Notes: a model not told the origin generated them from the sequence alone. 64,000 nucleotides of DNA from Saccharothrix australiensis (GCF_003634935.1 NZ_RBXO01000001.1:3683501-3747500); one strand, 5' to 3'. Shown: positions 40,066 to 48,922, counted from the first letter of the stretch. Numbers and translations: made by a program.

Positions 40066-41196
40066 TCAGGGTCGGACCGGGCACGTGCCCGCGGCGGTCC
40101 ACCGCTCGCGCAGGTCCGCCGGGATGTCCAGGGTGGTGGACTGGCCGTTGATCAGGGTGCGGACGCTGCCGCCGAGCAGCAGCGCGCCCGCCTTGTCCAG
40201 CACGGCGGCGGCGAGGGCGCTGTTGTCCTCGGACCGCTCCAGCGCCCGGACCACGCGGGTGCCCGCGCGCACGACACCGGCCCAACCGCGTGAGCGCGGC
40301 ACCTCCATCCAGTCGGCGACGGCCGGGTCGACGACCTGGCGGATCATGGCGGCGACGACGCCGTCGAAGAGCTTGCCGGGGAACAGCTTCTCGTACAGCG
40401 CCAGCAGGTTGCGGGTCAGCGTCACGCCTTCGGGCGAGGGGCCGTAGGCCGCCTCGACCAGGGTGGCGCTGAGCTCACGGGCCTCGTCGACGGTCTCGGG
40501 CAGGGCGTCGACCGGGATGCCGAGCATGGCACCGGTGACGCGCCAGACGTAGTAGTAGTCGGCGGCCTCCTGCTCGGTGACGGAGATGCCGATGCGCCGC
40601 ATGCCCTCGATCACCTGCACGGAGAAGATGAGCAGCGCGCCGACCATGTCCTGCTGGCAGACCGGGACGCCGTCGGCGGCGACGTCCCACCGGCCCGAGG
40701 CGGTGAGGAAGTGGCGGACGGCGGCGTGGATGAGCCGCGTCTTCTGGATGCTGGGCACGAACGACCCGCCCGTGCCGAACGCGTCGCGACCCATCATGTG
40801 CAGGACGAACTGCGAGGTCTCCGACAACCGCCGGTGGGGTTGGTTGAGCCCGTGCGTGAGGGTCAGCGCCCGAGAGGCGCGCGCGTGGGCGTAGCAGTTC
40901 ACCATCGCGCCGAAGGTGAGCACCGAAGCGACGTGCACGCCGTCGTCGACGAAGAACTCGTAGGCCCGCGCCACGCGGTCCAGGTCCGCCCACGCGGGCG
41001 GGTCGTCCGTGGCCACCAGGAACTCCCGCACCGCGGTGGGCAGCTGCTCGGGGATCGGCTGGTCGTTGGCGCGGAAGTGCTCCAGCACCCGGTTGACCTC
41101 CTCGACCCGGCCGGTGGCCACCAGGTCGGCGACCACCGCGTCGGCGAGCGGGTCGCCCTGGAACTTCAGGGCTTCCACCGCTGCGATGTCGATCAT
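40066..41196 (-). CDS. MpaB-family (DUF2236) oxygenase
   Basis: 376 aa from ATG 41196 (GGAGGAGG upstream). DUF2236 fold related to latex-clearing protein Lcp and fungal MpaB: helical, with LSETSQFVLHMMGRDAFG (about 125-142) and IQKTRLIHAAVRHFL (about 150-165, the R-L-x-H-A-x-VR segment that carries the proximal heme histidine in Lcp), plus a C-terminal AADYYYVWRVTGAMLGI helix. Likely a heme b oxygenase acting on a terpenoid or hydrophobic chain, or an uncharacterised dioxygenase. No signal peptide. Probably cotranscribed with the downstream Leg1-family gene. Confidence 0.85.
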   Translation of the reverse strand: MIDIAAVEALKFQGDPLADAVVADLVATGRVEEVNRVLEHFRANDQPIPEQLPTAVREFLVATDDPPAWADLDRVARAYEFFVDDGVHVASVLTFGAMVNCYAHARASRALTLTHGLNQPHRRLSETSQFVLHMMGRDAFGTGGSFVPSIQKTRLIHAAVRHFLTASGRWDVAADGVPVCQQDMVGALLIFSVQVIEGMRRIGISVTEQEAADYYYVWRVTGAMLGIPVDALPETVDEARELSATLVEAAYGPSPEGVTLTRNLLALYEKLFPGKLFDGVVAAMIRQVVDPAVADWMEVPRSRGWAGVVRAGTRVVRALERSEDNSALAAAVLDKAGALLLGGSVRTLINGQSTTLDIPADLRERWTAAGTCPVRP

Positions 41197-41506
41197 CACG
41201 CCTCCTCCGCGGCAGGGACACCCAGTCCACTCCCCGTCCCACCCCGGACACCAGAACACGATCCGGTGACGCGCGCCGGGTGGGGCACACGCACAGTGCG
41301 CTTTCCGCGGATCCCGGCCGCTGACCGGGTCGTGCGGCCCGGCCGGCGGTCGGAGCCGCGTTGTGCCAGGGCATCGGGCCGGTCAGGACGTGCGGTGCAC
41401 CGGGTCGGGCAGGTGGACGTCCTTCTCGGCGTGCCCCTGGCCGAAGTCGCTGTCCTGGTCGCCGACGAACGGGCCGGGGCGCGTCGCGTGCCCCGGCCCC
41501 CTCGCA
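41197..41506. other. 310-bp intergenic region after the RNR remnant
   Basis: No gene supported. It contains the promoter side of the MpaB-type gene and follows the stop of the ribonucleotide reductase remnant (41507). Confidence 0.5.
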
Positions 41507-41777
<271 letters not shown>

Positions 41778-41814
41778 GTGGACACCCGGCTGTCGACCGG
41801 ACCTGGTGGCCGTC

Positions 41815-41960
41815 GCCTCCCGGAGGCGCACGCCTCCAGCGGGCTGTGTGACGGCGGTCGTTTCCACTCACCGCTGCGGGGCAGTCCCGGATTCGCACCG
41901 GGTTCCCTCTTTCCTCCTCCGCCCCTGGGGGCGTCGGAGCCATCGACGGCGGGAACACTG
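41815..41960 (-). promoter_or_regulatory. cobalamin (B12) riboswitch
   Basis: The minus strand carries the conserved core GGGAACCCGGTGCGAATCC (41889-41907) followed by GGGACTGCCCCGCAGCGGTGA (ending 41868), the L5/P6 B12-aptamer region, and CACACAGCCCGCTGG further 3' (about 41832-41850). A GGAGGCG/CGCCTCC hairpin at about 41815-41836 may be the expression platform. In Streptomyces coelicolor a B12 riboswitch controls the class Ia nrdABS operon, and here it stands directly before the remnant of that operon, so it is orphaned. Exact aptamer ends are approximate. Confidence 0.85.
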
Positions 41961-42046
41961 CATGTTGTAGATCGTTCCGCAACACACTCCCACATGAACG
42001 CGTGTCGTGTCGCCGTGCAGGACCGCCCGACGCGGCCCCGGCCGAC

Positions 42047-42940
42047 CTACGGCGCGACGCGGTGCGCGGTGACGAGGCGGTGCCCGTCGCCGTCGGTGAC
42101 CACCAGGCCGGCGGTCGGCGCGGGGAAGTGGCTGCCCAGCAGCAGGGTGTCGGTGCCGGCGGCCGAGGCGAGCAGCGCGCGGCGGCTGCGGACGGCCAGG
42201 GCGGGGTCGACGTCCACGCAGCTGGTGATGTCCGGGCGCGGCAGCTGCACGGGGTGGTGGACGGCGTCGCCGGTGATGACCACCGACCGGTCACCGTCGC
42301 GGAGTTCGACCGCGACGTGGCCGGGCGTGTGCCCCGGCGTGGGCAGGAGCCGGATGCCGGGCGCCACCTCCGCGCCGCCCTCGGGCACGTCGACCGGGTC
42401 GAGCAGCCCCGCGTCGCGGACCGGCAGGACCGAGTCCCGGAACATCTGCCGCCGGGCGGGCTCCATGTCCGCGGCGGCCCAGTGCTCCCACTCGGCGCGG
42501 GAGGTCACGTAGCGGGCGCGGGGGAAGGTGGGCACCCACGCGTCGCCGTCGCGCCGGGTGTTCCAGCCGACGTGGTCGGTGTGCAGGTGGGTCAGGACGA
42601 CCAGGTCGACGCTCTCGGGCGCGAAGCCGGCCGCCGCGAGCCGGTCGAGGTAGTCGGTGTCCAGGTCGTGCCAGGCCGGGTTGGCGCGGGTCTTGCCGTT
42701 GCCGACGCCGGTGTCGACCAGGACGCGCAGGCCGTCGGCCTCGACGGCGAACGTGTGGCTGGCGAGGCGCAGCGCGCCGTCCGGCGCGGCGAAGTCCGGT
42801 CGCAGCCACGGTGCCCGGTCCACCACCTTGGGCGTGGCGGCGGGCAGGAGCCACCGACCGGTGTGCGCGGGGAACGCGACCTCGTCGACGCGGTGCACGA
42901 GCAGGCGGCCCGCGGTCCAGGTCGGTGCGGTGGGGTGCAA
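42047..42940 (-). CDS. metallo-beta-lactamase-fold hydrolase
   Basis: 297 aa from a TTG start at 42940 (GGAGG 5 nt upstream). MBL-fold signature THLHTDHVGW (HxHxDH, about 117-126), further ligands in GHTPGHVAV (His about 206), GDAVHHP (Asp about 229) and the late His in LGSHFPAP. Closest in layout to quorum-quenching lactonase / PqqB-like and SDS-hydrolase groups rather than beta-lactamases. Two zinc ions are expected. Divergent from the AtzG-amidase-TetR operon across a strong dyad, so probably coregulated by that TetR protein in one catabolic pathway: lactone or ester opening here, amide hydrolysis there. Confidence 0.88.
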   Translation of the reverse strand: MHPTAPTWTAGRLLVHRVDEVAFPAHTGRWLLPAATPKVVDRAPWLRPDFAAPDGALRLASHTFAVEADGLRVLVDTGVGNGKTRANPAWHDLDTDYLDRLAAAGFAPESVDLVVLTHLHTDHVGWNTRRDGDAWVPTFPRARYVTSRAEWEHWAAADMEPARRQMFRDSVLPVRDAGLLDPVDVPEGGAEVAPGIRLLPTPGHTPGHVAVELRDGDRSVVITGDAVHHPVQLPRPDITSCVDVDPALAVRSRRALLASAAGTDTLLLGSHFPAPTAGLVVTDGDGHRLVTAHRVAP

Positions 42941-42968
42941 GGCGTCCTCCGAACACTAAAGCAATCTC

Positions 42969-43011
42969 TTTGCGTTAACGGACCCTATGCGCTACGGTCC
43001 ACTAACGCAAA
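42969..43011. promoter_or_regulatory. large operator-like inverted repeat
   Basis: Arms TTTGCGTTAACGGACC (42969-42984) and GGTCCACTAACGCAAA (42996-43011) pair with two mismatches around an 11-nt centre, between the divergent MBL-fold gene and the AtzG/amidase operon. Likely binding site of the TetR regulator at 44686. Confidence 0.7.
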
Positions 43012-43049
43012 CATTGTGCGTTTGCTCGGAGCCGTGGGAGGTGGTGCGC

Positions 43050-43301
43050 ATGAGCGCCGCAGGAGCAGACCCCGAAGAGGACACGCCGGAGGACACCGCC
43101 AAGTGGGCGCTGCGGGCCGGTCTCCCCGCGCCGATCGACGGGCTGGACGAGGTCGCCAAGACGGCGAACCACATCCGGCGGGTCGTCGGCCTGCTGCGCG
43201 AGCTCGACTTCGGCGAGACCGCACCGGCCTTCGCGTACCGCGCCGTGTCGCCCGCCGCCGTGTCGCCCGCCGCTGAGGAGGGACCCGATGGAACCGCATG
43301 A
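43050..43301 (+). CDS. AtzG-like (DUF4089) small subunit of the amidase
   Basis: 83 aa from ATG 43050 (GGGAGG upstream). After a charged N-terminus, the segment LRAGLPAPIDGLDEVAKTANHIRRVVGLLRELDFGETAPAFAYRA matches AtzG-like/DUF4089 proteins, short GatC-like partners of amidase-signature enzymes (LGLPLPxxxRxGVxxxLxRLxxLAxxLxxFPLxxExAPxFxP). In the cyanurate pathway AtzG forms a complex with the AtzE amidase and stabilises it. It overlaps the amidase start by 14 nt, as expected for obligate partners. A proline/serine repeat (two copies of AVSPA) ends the protein. Confidence 0.75.
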   Translation: MSAAGADPEEDTPEDTAKWALRAGLPAPIDGLDEVAKTANHIRRVVGLLRELDFGETAPAFAYRAVSPAAVSPAAEEGPDGTA

Positions 43302-44676
43302 GCTGACCCTCGCCGCCGCGGCGGACGCGATCGCCGGCGGGCAGCTCTCGCCGGTGGAGCTGACCCGCTCGACCCTGGGGCGGATCGAGGCGGTGGACGG
43401 GCGTCTCGGCGCTTACGTCGTGGTCGTCGCGGACGCGGCGCTCCGCGCGGCGGAGCAGGCGGAGCGCGACATCGCGGCCGGCCGGCGTCGCGGTCCTCTG
43501 CATGGCATCCCGATGGCCCTCAAGGACCTCATCGACGTCGCGGGCATGCCGACCACGGCCAGTTCCCGGGTACGCGACGGGCACGTCGCCACCCACGACA
43601 GCGCGGTCGCGGCGAAGCTCGCGGACGCGGGCGCGATCCTGGTCGGCAAGACCCACACGCACGAGTTCGCCTACGGCCTCACCACGCCGCAGACCAGGAA
43701 CGCCCGGAACCCGGACCGGGTGGCGGGCGGGTCGAGCGGCGGCTCGGGGGTGGCGGTCGCCGCCGGCCTGGCGACCTTCGCCCTCGGCACGGACACCGGC
43801 GGCTCCATCCGGGTGCCGGCCGCGCTCAACGGGGTGGTGGGCCTCAAACCCACCTACGGCCTCGTCTCCCGGCACGGCGTGACGTCCCTGTCGTGGTCCC
43901 TGGACCACGTCGGGCCCATCACCCGCACCGTCGAGGACGCCGGGCTCGTGCTCGCCGCGCTCGTGGGGCACGACCCGCGCGACCCGGCCTCGCTGGACGT
44001 CCCGGTCCCGCCGGACGACGGCGCGCACGACGACCTGTCCGGCCTGCGCGTGGGCGTCCCGCGCAACCACTACTTCGAACGGGTCGCGCCCGAGGTGGCC
44101 GACGCGGTCGTCCGGGCGACGGCGCGGCTGGTCGAACTCGGCGCGCGACCGGTCGAGGTGGACATCCCGCTGGCCCGGTACATCCAGGCCACCCACTGGG
44201 GGCTCATGGTGCCGGAAGCCACCGCCTACCACGAGCGAGCGCTGCGCTCGACGCCCGAGCTGTACGGCCCGGACGTCCGCGCCCTGCTCCAGGCGGGCGA
44301 ACTCCTGCACGTCGGCGACTACCTGCGCGCGCAGCGGGCCCGCACCCTCATGAGGCAGGAGTGGGCGCGCCTGTTCGACGCGGTCGACCTCATCGCCGCG
44401 CCGACCGTGACCTCCACCGCCGTCCACCGCGACCAGCGGGCGGTGGAGTGGCCGGACGGCACCGTGGAGGGCGTGCCGGACACCTACGTCCGGCTGTCCT
44501 CGCCGGCGAACATCGTCGGCGCGCCCGCGCTGTCCCTGCCCGTCGGCGTGGACGGCGACGGGCTGCCCATCGGGATGCAGTTGATCGGCAGGCCGCTCGG
44601 CGAGGCCACCCTGCTGCGCGTCGGCCGGGCCTACGAGGCCACCTCGGAGGAGGGCCCGGCTCGTGTTCCGCGGTGA
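43288..44676 (+). CDS. amidase signature enzyme (AtzE/GatA-like)
   Basis: 462 aa. The Ser-cisSer-Lys triad is present: Lys in MALKDLIDVAG (about 78), GGSSGGSGVAVAAG (cis-Ser about 152) and TDTGGSIRVPAALNGVVGLKPTYG (nucleophile Ser about 176). Followed by the usual C-terminal SSPANIVGAPALSLPVGVDGDGLPIGMQLIGRPLGEATLLRVGRAYE. It hydrolyses a carboxamide to acid and ammonia in the cytoplasm. With the AtzG-like partner upstream it probably acts as a heteromeric amidase; biuret- or allophanate-like substrates are possible but not shown. TetR gene follows after 9 nt, MBL-fold gene is divergent. Confidence 0.92.
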   Translation: MEPHELTLAAAADAIAGGQLSPVELTRSTLGRIEAVDGRLGAYVVVVADAALRAAEQAERDIAAGRRRGPLHGIPMALKDLIDVAGMPTTASSRVRDGHVATHDSAVAAKLADAGAILVGKTHTHEFAYGLTTPQTRNARNPDRVAGGSSGGSGVAVAAGLATFALGTDTGGSIRVPAALNGVVGLKPTYGLVSRHGVTSLSWSLDHVGPITRTVEDAGLVLAALVGHDPRDPASLDVPVPPDDGAHDDLSGLRVGVPRNHYFERVAPEVADAVVRATARLVELGARPVEVDIPLARYIQATHWGLMVPEATAYHERALRSTPELYGPDVRALLQAGELLHVGDYLRAQRARTLMRQEWARLFDAVDLIAAPTVTSTAVHRDQRAVEWPDGTVEGVPDTYVRLSSPANIVGAPALSLPVGVDGDGLPIGMQLIGRPLGEATLLRVGRAYEATSEEGPARVPR

Positions 44677-44685
44677 GGTGGCACG

Positions 44686-45258
44686 GTGAGCGGCAAGCCG
44701 TCGACCCGTCCCGGAGGGCGCAGCGCGCGCGTGCAGCGGTCGGTGCACGAGGCGGTGCGCGAACTGGAGGCCGAGCAGGGCCGTGACGACCTCACCGTGC
44801 CCCGGATCGCCGCGCGCGCGGGTGTCACCCCGTCCACCATCTACCGCCGCTGGGGCGACCTCCGGGAACTGCTGGCGGACGTCGCGGTGCAGCGGCTGCG
44901 CCCCGAGACGCCGCCGGACGACCTCGGGAGCCTGCGCGCGGACCTGGAGCACTGGGCCGTCGCGTTCCTGGAGGAGATGTCCTCACCGCCCGGCCGGGCC
45001 CACATCCGCGACGCCCTCGCGGGAGACCCCGACGGGGACAACGCCGGTCGGTGCTCCGCCTACGCCGTCGAGCAGGTCGAGACCATCCTCGCCCGCGCGG
45101 CGGGGCGCGGCGAACCGGCACCGGGCACCGACACCGTGCTGGACCACCTCGTCGCGCCGATGATGTACCGCATCCTCTTCCGTCCGGGTCTACTGGACCC
45201 GCGGTACGCCCGCGAACTGGTAACCGACCTCCTGGACCACTTCACGACGACACCGTGA
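44686..45258 (+). CDS. TetR/AcrR-family regulator of the amidase operon
   Basis: 190 aa from GTG 44686, 9 nt after the amidase. N-terminal HTH: RSVHEAVRELEAEQGRDDLTVPRIAARAGVTPSTIYRRWGDLRELL (about 18-64). C-terminal TetR_C-type domain with DHLVAPMMYRILFRPGLLDPRYARELVTDLLDHF. The last gene of the AtzG-amidase-TetR operon; the dyad at 42969-43011 upstream of the operon is the probable operator, giving feedback control and coregulation of the divergent MBL-fold hydrolase. Effector unknown. Confidence 0.88.
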   Translation: MSGKPSTRPGGRSARVQRSVHEAVRELEAEQGRDDLTVPRIAARAGVTPSTIYRRWGDLRELLADVAVQRLRPETPPDDLGSLRADLEHWAVAFLEEMSSPPGRAHIRDALAGDPDGDNAGRCSAYAVEQVETILARAAGRGEPAPGTDTVLDHLVAPMMYRILFRPGLLDPRYARELVTDLLDHFTTTP

Positions 45259-45264
45259 CCTTAA

Positions 45265-45276
45265 TCCACTGTGGAC
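45265..45276. promoter_or_regulatory. TCCACTGTGGAC palindrome, copy 1
   Basis: The near-perfect palindrome TCCACTGTGGAC lies 7 nt after the TetR gene. Identical copies occur at 48965-48976 and 55659-55670, all intergenic. Function unknown; candidate site for a regulator encoded elsewhere. Confidence 0.4.
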
Positions 45277-45306
45277 GCACCACCCCATGACCCCACGCGA
45301 GGCCGC

Positions 45307-45379
45307 GTCGGCTCGTCGCGCCTCATTTCCCGCCGATCACGCTTTTCGATCGGCGGGAAATCAGGCGCGACGAGCCGAC
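45307..45379. repeat. 32-bp inverted repeat (long hairpin)
   Basis: Arms 45307-45338 and 45348-45379 are complementary at 31 of 32 positions with a 9-nt loop (ACGCTTTTC). It lies between the convergent TetR gene (ends 45258) and the permease gene (ends 45459), immediately before the 39-bp repeats. It may be a bidirectional terminator, but the arm length is also like a small palindromic element. Confidence 0.85.
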
Positions 45380-45388
45380 TTCCAGGCG

Positions 45389-45505
45389 GCCGAGCCGCCG
45401 TCTGCGGAGCAGCGGCCATTCAACACCGCCGAGCCGCCGTCTGCGGAGCAGCGGCCATTCAACACCGCCGAGCCGCCGTCTGCGGAGCAGCGGCAATCCA
45501 ACACA
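45389..45505. repeat. 39-bp tandem repeat, three units, overlapping the permease 3' end
   Basis: Units 45389-45427, 45428-45466 and 45467-45505, beginning GCCGAGCCGCCGTCTGCGGA. Copies 1 and 2 are identical; copy 3 differs at its right end (CGGCAATCCAACACA), next to the permease. The permease reading frame ends inside copies 2-3. Confidence 0.9.
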
Positions 45506-46304
45506 GCCCCGAACCCGCGACGTTGAGCAGGAACACGAACAGGGCGATGCTCAGACCGGGGAACAGCACCATCGTCGGGTGGTCCTGGAGGTAGGTCCGG
45601 CCGTCGGAGACCATGTTGCCCCACGTCGCCGTGGGCGGCGAGATGCCGAGGCCGAGGAAGCTCAGGGAGCCGTCGATGAGCATCGCGCCCGCCGACAGCA
45701 GCACGCACTGCACGAGGGCGAGCGGCAGGGTGTGCGGCAGCACGTGCACGGCCAGCGTCTTCCACGAACTCATCCCGGACACCCGCGCCGCCCGCACGAA
45801 GGTCCGCGTGGTGAGCCCCAGCACGCGGCTGCGGATGACGCGGGCCGTGTAGGGGGTGAAGATGATCGTCACGGCGAGCAGTTCGCTCACCGGGCCCGGC
45901 CCGACCACCACCGCGAACACGATCGCCAGGATGATGGACGGGAACGCGATCCACGCGTCCACCACGCGCATGACCACCGCGCCCGCACGGGGGAAGTAGC
46001 CCGCGACCAACCCGATGAACGTGCCCAGCCCGGCCGCGCACGACGTGATCAGCACCGTCATCCCGATCGACACCCGACCGGCCGACGCCCACCGGGCGAA
46101 CAGGTCGCGGCCGTACTTGTCGGTGCCCATCGGGTGCTCCGCCGACGGCGGCAGCAGGCGCAGCGCCGGCTCGGGCGCGTTCGGGTCGGGCAGCACCGGC
46201 GGCAGCGCCAGCACCAGCGCCGTCAACACCAGCAGCAGCCCGCACGACACCACCAGCGCGCGGTGGCGGCGCACGGCGGACCTGCTGGCACCCACCCCGG
46301 TCAC
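45459..46304 (-). CDS. dppC: dipeptide/oligopeptide ABC permease (DppC-like), altered C-terminus
   Basis: 281 aa from GTG 46304, overlapping the previous permease stop (GTGA). N-terminal helix (ALVVSCGLLLVLTALVLALPPVL), periplasmic segment HPMGTDKYGRDLFARW, then the BPD_transp_1 core with the EAA-like loop RAARVSGMSSWKTLAVHVLPHTLPLALVQCVLL and GSLSFLGLGISPPTATWGNMVSDGRTYL. Normally the chain ends in a helix followed by N-x-x-G-D-x-L-R-D-x-L-D-P-R. Here the last helix LFPGLSIALFVFLLNVAGSG is followed by LCWIAAAPQTAARRC, encoded by the 39-bp repeat, so the cytoplasmic tail has been replaced. The core is intact and may still work. Partners: DppB-like, binding protein, and the divergent fused ATPase. 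Confidence 0.88.
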   Translation of the reverse strand: MTGVGASRSAVRRHRALVVSCGLLLVLTALVLALPPVLPDPNAPEPALRLLPPSAEHPMGTDKYGRDLFARWASAGRVSIGMTVLITSCAAGLGTFIGLVAGYFPRAGAVVMRVVDAWIAFPSIILAIVFAVVVGPGPVSELLAVTIIFTPYTARVIRSRVLGLTTRTFVRAARVSGMSSWKTLAVHVLPHTLPLALVQCVLLSAGAMLIDGSLSFLGLGISPPTATWGNMVSDGRTYLQDHPTMVLFPGLSIALFVFLLNVAGSGLCWIAAAPQTAARRC

Positions 46305-47245
46305 GGCACCCGGACGCGCGGGTCGACCAGCGCGTGGACGAGGTCCACCAGGAGGTTCACCAGCACGAACAGCACCGCGATGAACATGACACCCCCTTGG
46401 ATGAGCGGGAAGTCCCGCGCGTACACCGCGCCGAGCAGCATGGTCCCGAGGCCGGGTATGACGAAGATGCTCTCGACCACCACCACACCGCCGACCAGGG
46501 ACGCGAAGTTCAGCCCGGCCGTGGTGAGCACCGGCGGCATCGCGTTGGGCAGCACGTGCCGCAGCAGGACGCGCCGCTCCGGGACGCCCTTGGCCCGCGC
46601 GGTGCGCAGGTAGGGCTGGGACAGCTCGCCGAGCACGCTCTCGTGCGCGGTGATGGTGAGGAACGCGGTCTGGCCGACCACCAGCACCGCCACCGGCAGC
46701 GCCAGCCGCGCCACCGCGGTGGCCGGTTCGGCGGTCAGCGGCGCGTAGCCGCTGGTCGGGAACCAGCCGAGGGTCAGCGCGAACAGGTAGATCGCCAGCA
46801 GCGCCAACCAGAACTCGGGCAGCGCGAGCCCGAACTGGGCGACCCGGTTGACGAGCCGGGCCACCCGGCTGCGCGGTGACGTGGTGACCCAGCCGACGAC
46901 CAGCACGGTGAGCACGAGGCTGATCGCGGTGGCGAGGACGGCGAGGGTCAGGGTCGGGCCGACGTGGTCCAAAACCATCCGGGGCACCGGCAGCCCATAC
47001 TTGATCGAGGTGCCGAAGTCGCCGGTCAGCACGTTGCCCAGCCAGTGCAGGTACTGCTCGTGCGGCGGTCCGGTCAGCCCCAGGTCGCGGCGCAGCCGGT
47101 CGAGCTGCTCGGGGCTCGCCTTCGCGCCGAGCAGCACCCGGGCCGGGTCGCCCGGAATGGACCGCAGCAGGAAGAACAACGCGGTGCCGACCACCAGCAG
47201 CACCACCACCAGGTCGCGCAACCGGCGCAGGACGACGGCGGCCAC
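46301..47245 (-). CDS. dppB: dipeptide/oligopeptide ABC permease (DppB-like)
   Basis: 314 aa from GTG 47245. Starts with the typical LRRLRDLVVVLLVVGTALFFLLRSIPGDPARVLLG helix and the GDPxxxxxG motif. About six membrane helices follow, and the permease EAA-like loop is PYLRTARAKGVPERRVLLRHVLPNAMPPVLTTAGLNFASLVGGVVVVESIFVIPGLG. It forms the channel with the DppC-like protein. It lies 6 nt after the binding-protein gene and overlaps the next permease by 4 nt. Confidence 0.92.
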   Translation of the reverse strand: MAAVVLRRLRDLVVVLLVVGTALFFLLRSIPGDPARVLLGAKASPEQLDRLRRDLGLTGPPHEQYLHWLGNVLTGDFGTSIKYGLPVPRMVLDHVGPTLTLAVLATAISLVLTVLVVGWVTTSPRSRVARLVNRVAQFGLALPEFWLALLAIYLFALTLGWFPTSGYAPLTAEPATAVARLALPVAVLVVGQTAFLTITAHESVLGELSQPYLRTARAKGVPERRVLLRHVLPNAMPPVLTTAGLNFASLVGGVVVVESIFVIPGLGTMLLGAVYARDFPLIQGGVMFIAVLFVLVNLLVDLVHALVDPRVRVP

Positions 47246-47251
47246 CGGCGG

Positions 47252-48841
47252 CTACCCCGCCAGCCAGACGTCGGCGAACGCCATGCCCCACCCGTCGTAC
47301 CCGCGCACCCGCGCGCCGTAGGCCACGTAGGACTTGGCGTTGTACAAGGTGATCGTCGGCAGGTGCTCGGCGGTGAAGACCTGGATGCGGTCGACCGCCC
47401 GGCGCTGCTCGTCCGGCGTCCGGGCCGCGTCGTAGTCGGCGAGCAACGGCTGGAGCCGGTCCCTCGGGTAGCCCGTGTCGTCCAGGCCACGCACGTTGTC
47501 GCTGTAGGCCGGCACGGGCGGGTTCGCGTCGTCCATCAGCGCCAGCACGTCCCAGCTGTCGGGCTGGTCGTTCTTGCGCCCGATGAGCGTGGCGAAGTCG
47601 TGGCTGTCGATGGTCGCGGTGACCCCGATCTTCTCCAGCTCGTGCTGGATGATCACCAGCGCGTCCTTGAACTGGGGGAACTCGTCGGTGGTGATCATCC
47701 GGACGGCCTGCCCCGGCCGCAGCCCGGCACGGGTGAACAGCTCCTTCGCCCGTGCCGGGTCGTGCTCGGACCACTTCTCCTTGCCCGCCGCGGAGTACAG
47801 GGCCTGGTTGGTCCGCGCGGCGAACGCGCCGTCGCTCGGCGACACCAGGTCGGGCACGCCCTGCGCGGCCATCACGGCGTTCTTGTCGATCAGCAGGTTC
47901 AACGCGTCGCGCGCCGCCGGCTCGGCGAAGACGGAGCCGGGGTTGTGGTTGAGCGCCACGTAGTGGATGTAGGCCGAAGCCTCGACGCCCACCCGCAGGG
48001 TGTCGGTCCGCTTGACGAGGTCGTACTGGTCGTGCGACGGCTCGGCGACGTCCAGCAGACCGGTCCGGAGGCCGTTGAGCACGGCGTCGGGGTCGGCCAC
48101 GACCCGGTAGGTGATGGTGTCCAGGTAGGCGTTCTTCGCGCCGGCGTAGCCGCTGGACCGGCCGTTCGGCGGCCGGTACCGGTCGTTGCGCTCCAGCACG
48201 ACCTCCTGCCCCGCCGTCCACGACTTCACCTTGTACGGCCCGGTGCCCGTGGACCGCTCGCGGGGAATGCCCGTCGGCCCGGCGGCGGCGACGTCGGCCT
48301 CCTTGCGGATGCCGGTGCCGTGGCTCGCGGCGACCAACGGGATCAGGTTGAACGGCGCGGTGAGCGTCACCAGCACCGTGCGGTCGTCGGGCGCGGTGAT
48401 GTCCGCGAGCACGGGCTTGAGCGAGCCGGCGTAGCCGCCGTTCGCGACCCAGTACTCCAGCGACGCCGCCGCGTCGGACGCCCGCAGCGGGGTCCCGTCG
48501 GCGAACTCGACGCCCTCGCGCAGCCTGAACGCGTAGCTGAGGCCGTCGTCGCCCTTCTCGTACGACTCCGCCAGCACCGGCTCGGGCTGGTGGTCGGCGT
48601 CGATCGTGACCAGCTGCTCGTACACCTCGTGACCGATGTAGGCGGCCCCGGCGTTGGTGTTCCGCACGGTGTCCAGCGATCCGGGGTCCTGGGCGAGGCG
48701 CACGGTGAGGTTGCCGCCGCGCACGGGCGGGCCCGCGTCGTCGGCGAGCCGGGTGGTCGGGGTGGCGCAGGCGGCGAGCACCAGCCCGATCGCGGCGAGT
48801 GCGGGGATCCCGTGCGTGCGACGTGGTGCGGTGCGATCCAT
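47252..48841 (-). CDS. dppA: extracellular solute-binding lipoprotein (family 5, DppA/OppA type)
   Basis: 529 aa. Lipoprotein signal peptide with lipobox VLAACA (Cys about 25). Family 5 solute-binding signature near the N-terminus (LAESYEKGDDGLSYAFRLREGVEFADGTPLRASDAAASLEYW). Middle VRNTNAGAAYIGHEVYEQLVTIDADHQPEPVLA and C-terminal YNAKSYVAYGARVRGYDGWG are typical. It captures a peptide, amide or similar small molecule outside the cell and hands it to the permeases. First gene of the minus-strand transporter operon, divergent from the ATPase gene. The nearby fused DMFase-like enzyme suggests that an amide or formamide-type compound may be the cargo (inference). Confidence 0.92.
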   Translation of the reverse strand: MDRTAPRRTHGIPALAAIGLVLAACATPTTRLADDAGPPVRGGNLTVRLAQDPGSLDTVRNTNAGAAYIGHEVYEQLVTIDADHQPEPVLAESYEKGDDGLSYAFRLREGVEFADGTPLRASDAAASLEYWVANGGYAGSLKPVLADITAPDDRTVLVTLTAPFNLIPLVAASHGTGIRKEADVAAAGPTGIPRERSTGTGPYKVKSWTAGQEVVLERNDRYRPPNGRSSGYAGAKNAYLDTITYRVVADPDAVLNGLRTGLLDVAEPSHDQYDLVKRTDTLRVGVEASAYIHYVALNHNPGSVFAEPAARDALNLLIDKNAVMAAQGVPDLVSPSDGAFAARTNQALYSAAGKEKWSEHDPARAKELFTRAGLRPGQAVRMITTDEFPQFKDALVIIQHELEKIGVTATIDSHDFATLIGRKNDQPDSWDVLALMDDANPPVPAYSDNVRGLDDTGYPRDRLQPLLADYDAARTPDEQRRAVDRIQVFTAEHLPTITLYNAKSYVAYGARVRGYDGWGMAFADVWLAG

Positions 48842-48922
48842 TGCGGCTCCTCGCGCCTGGGCTTCCGCAGGTCGGTGGCCGAACGTAGTCGCGGTGACCG
48901 GGTGGGCACAGACGCCGGTGTC

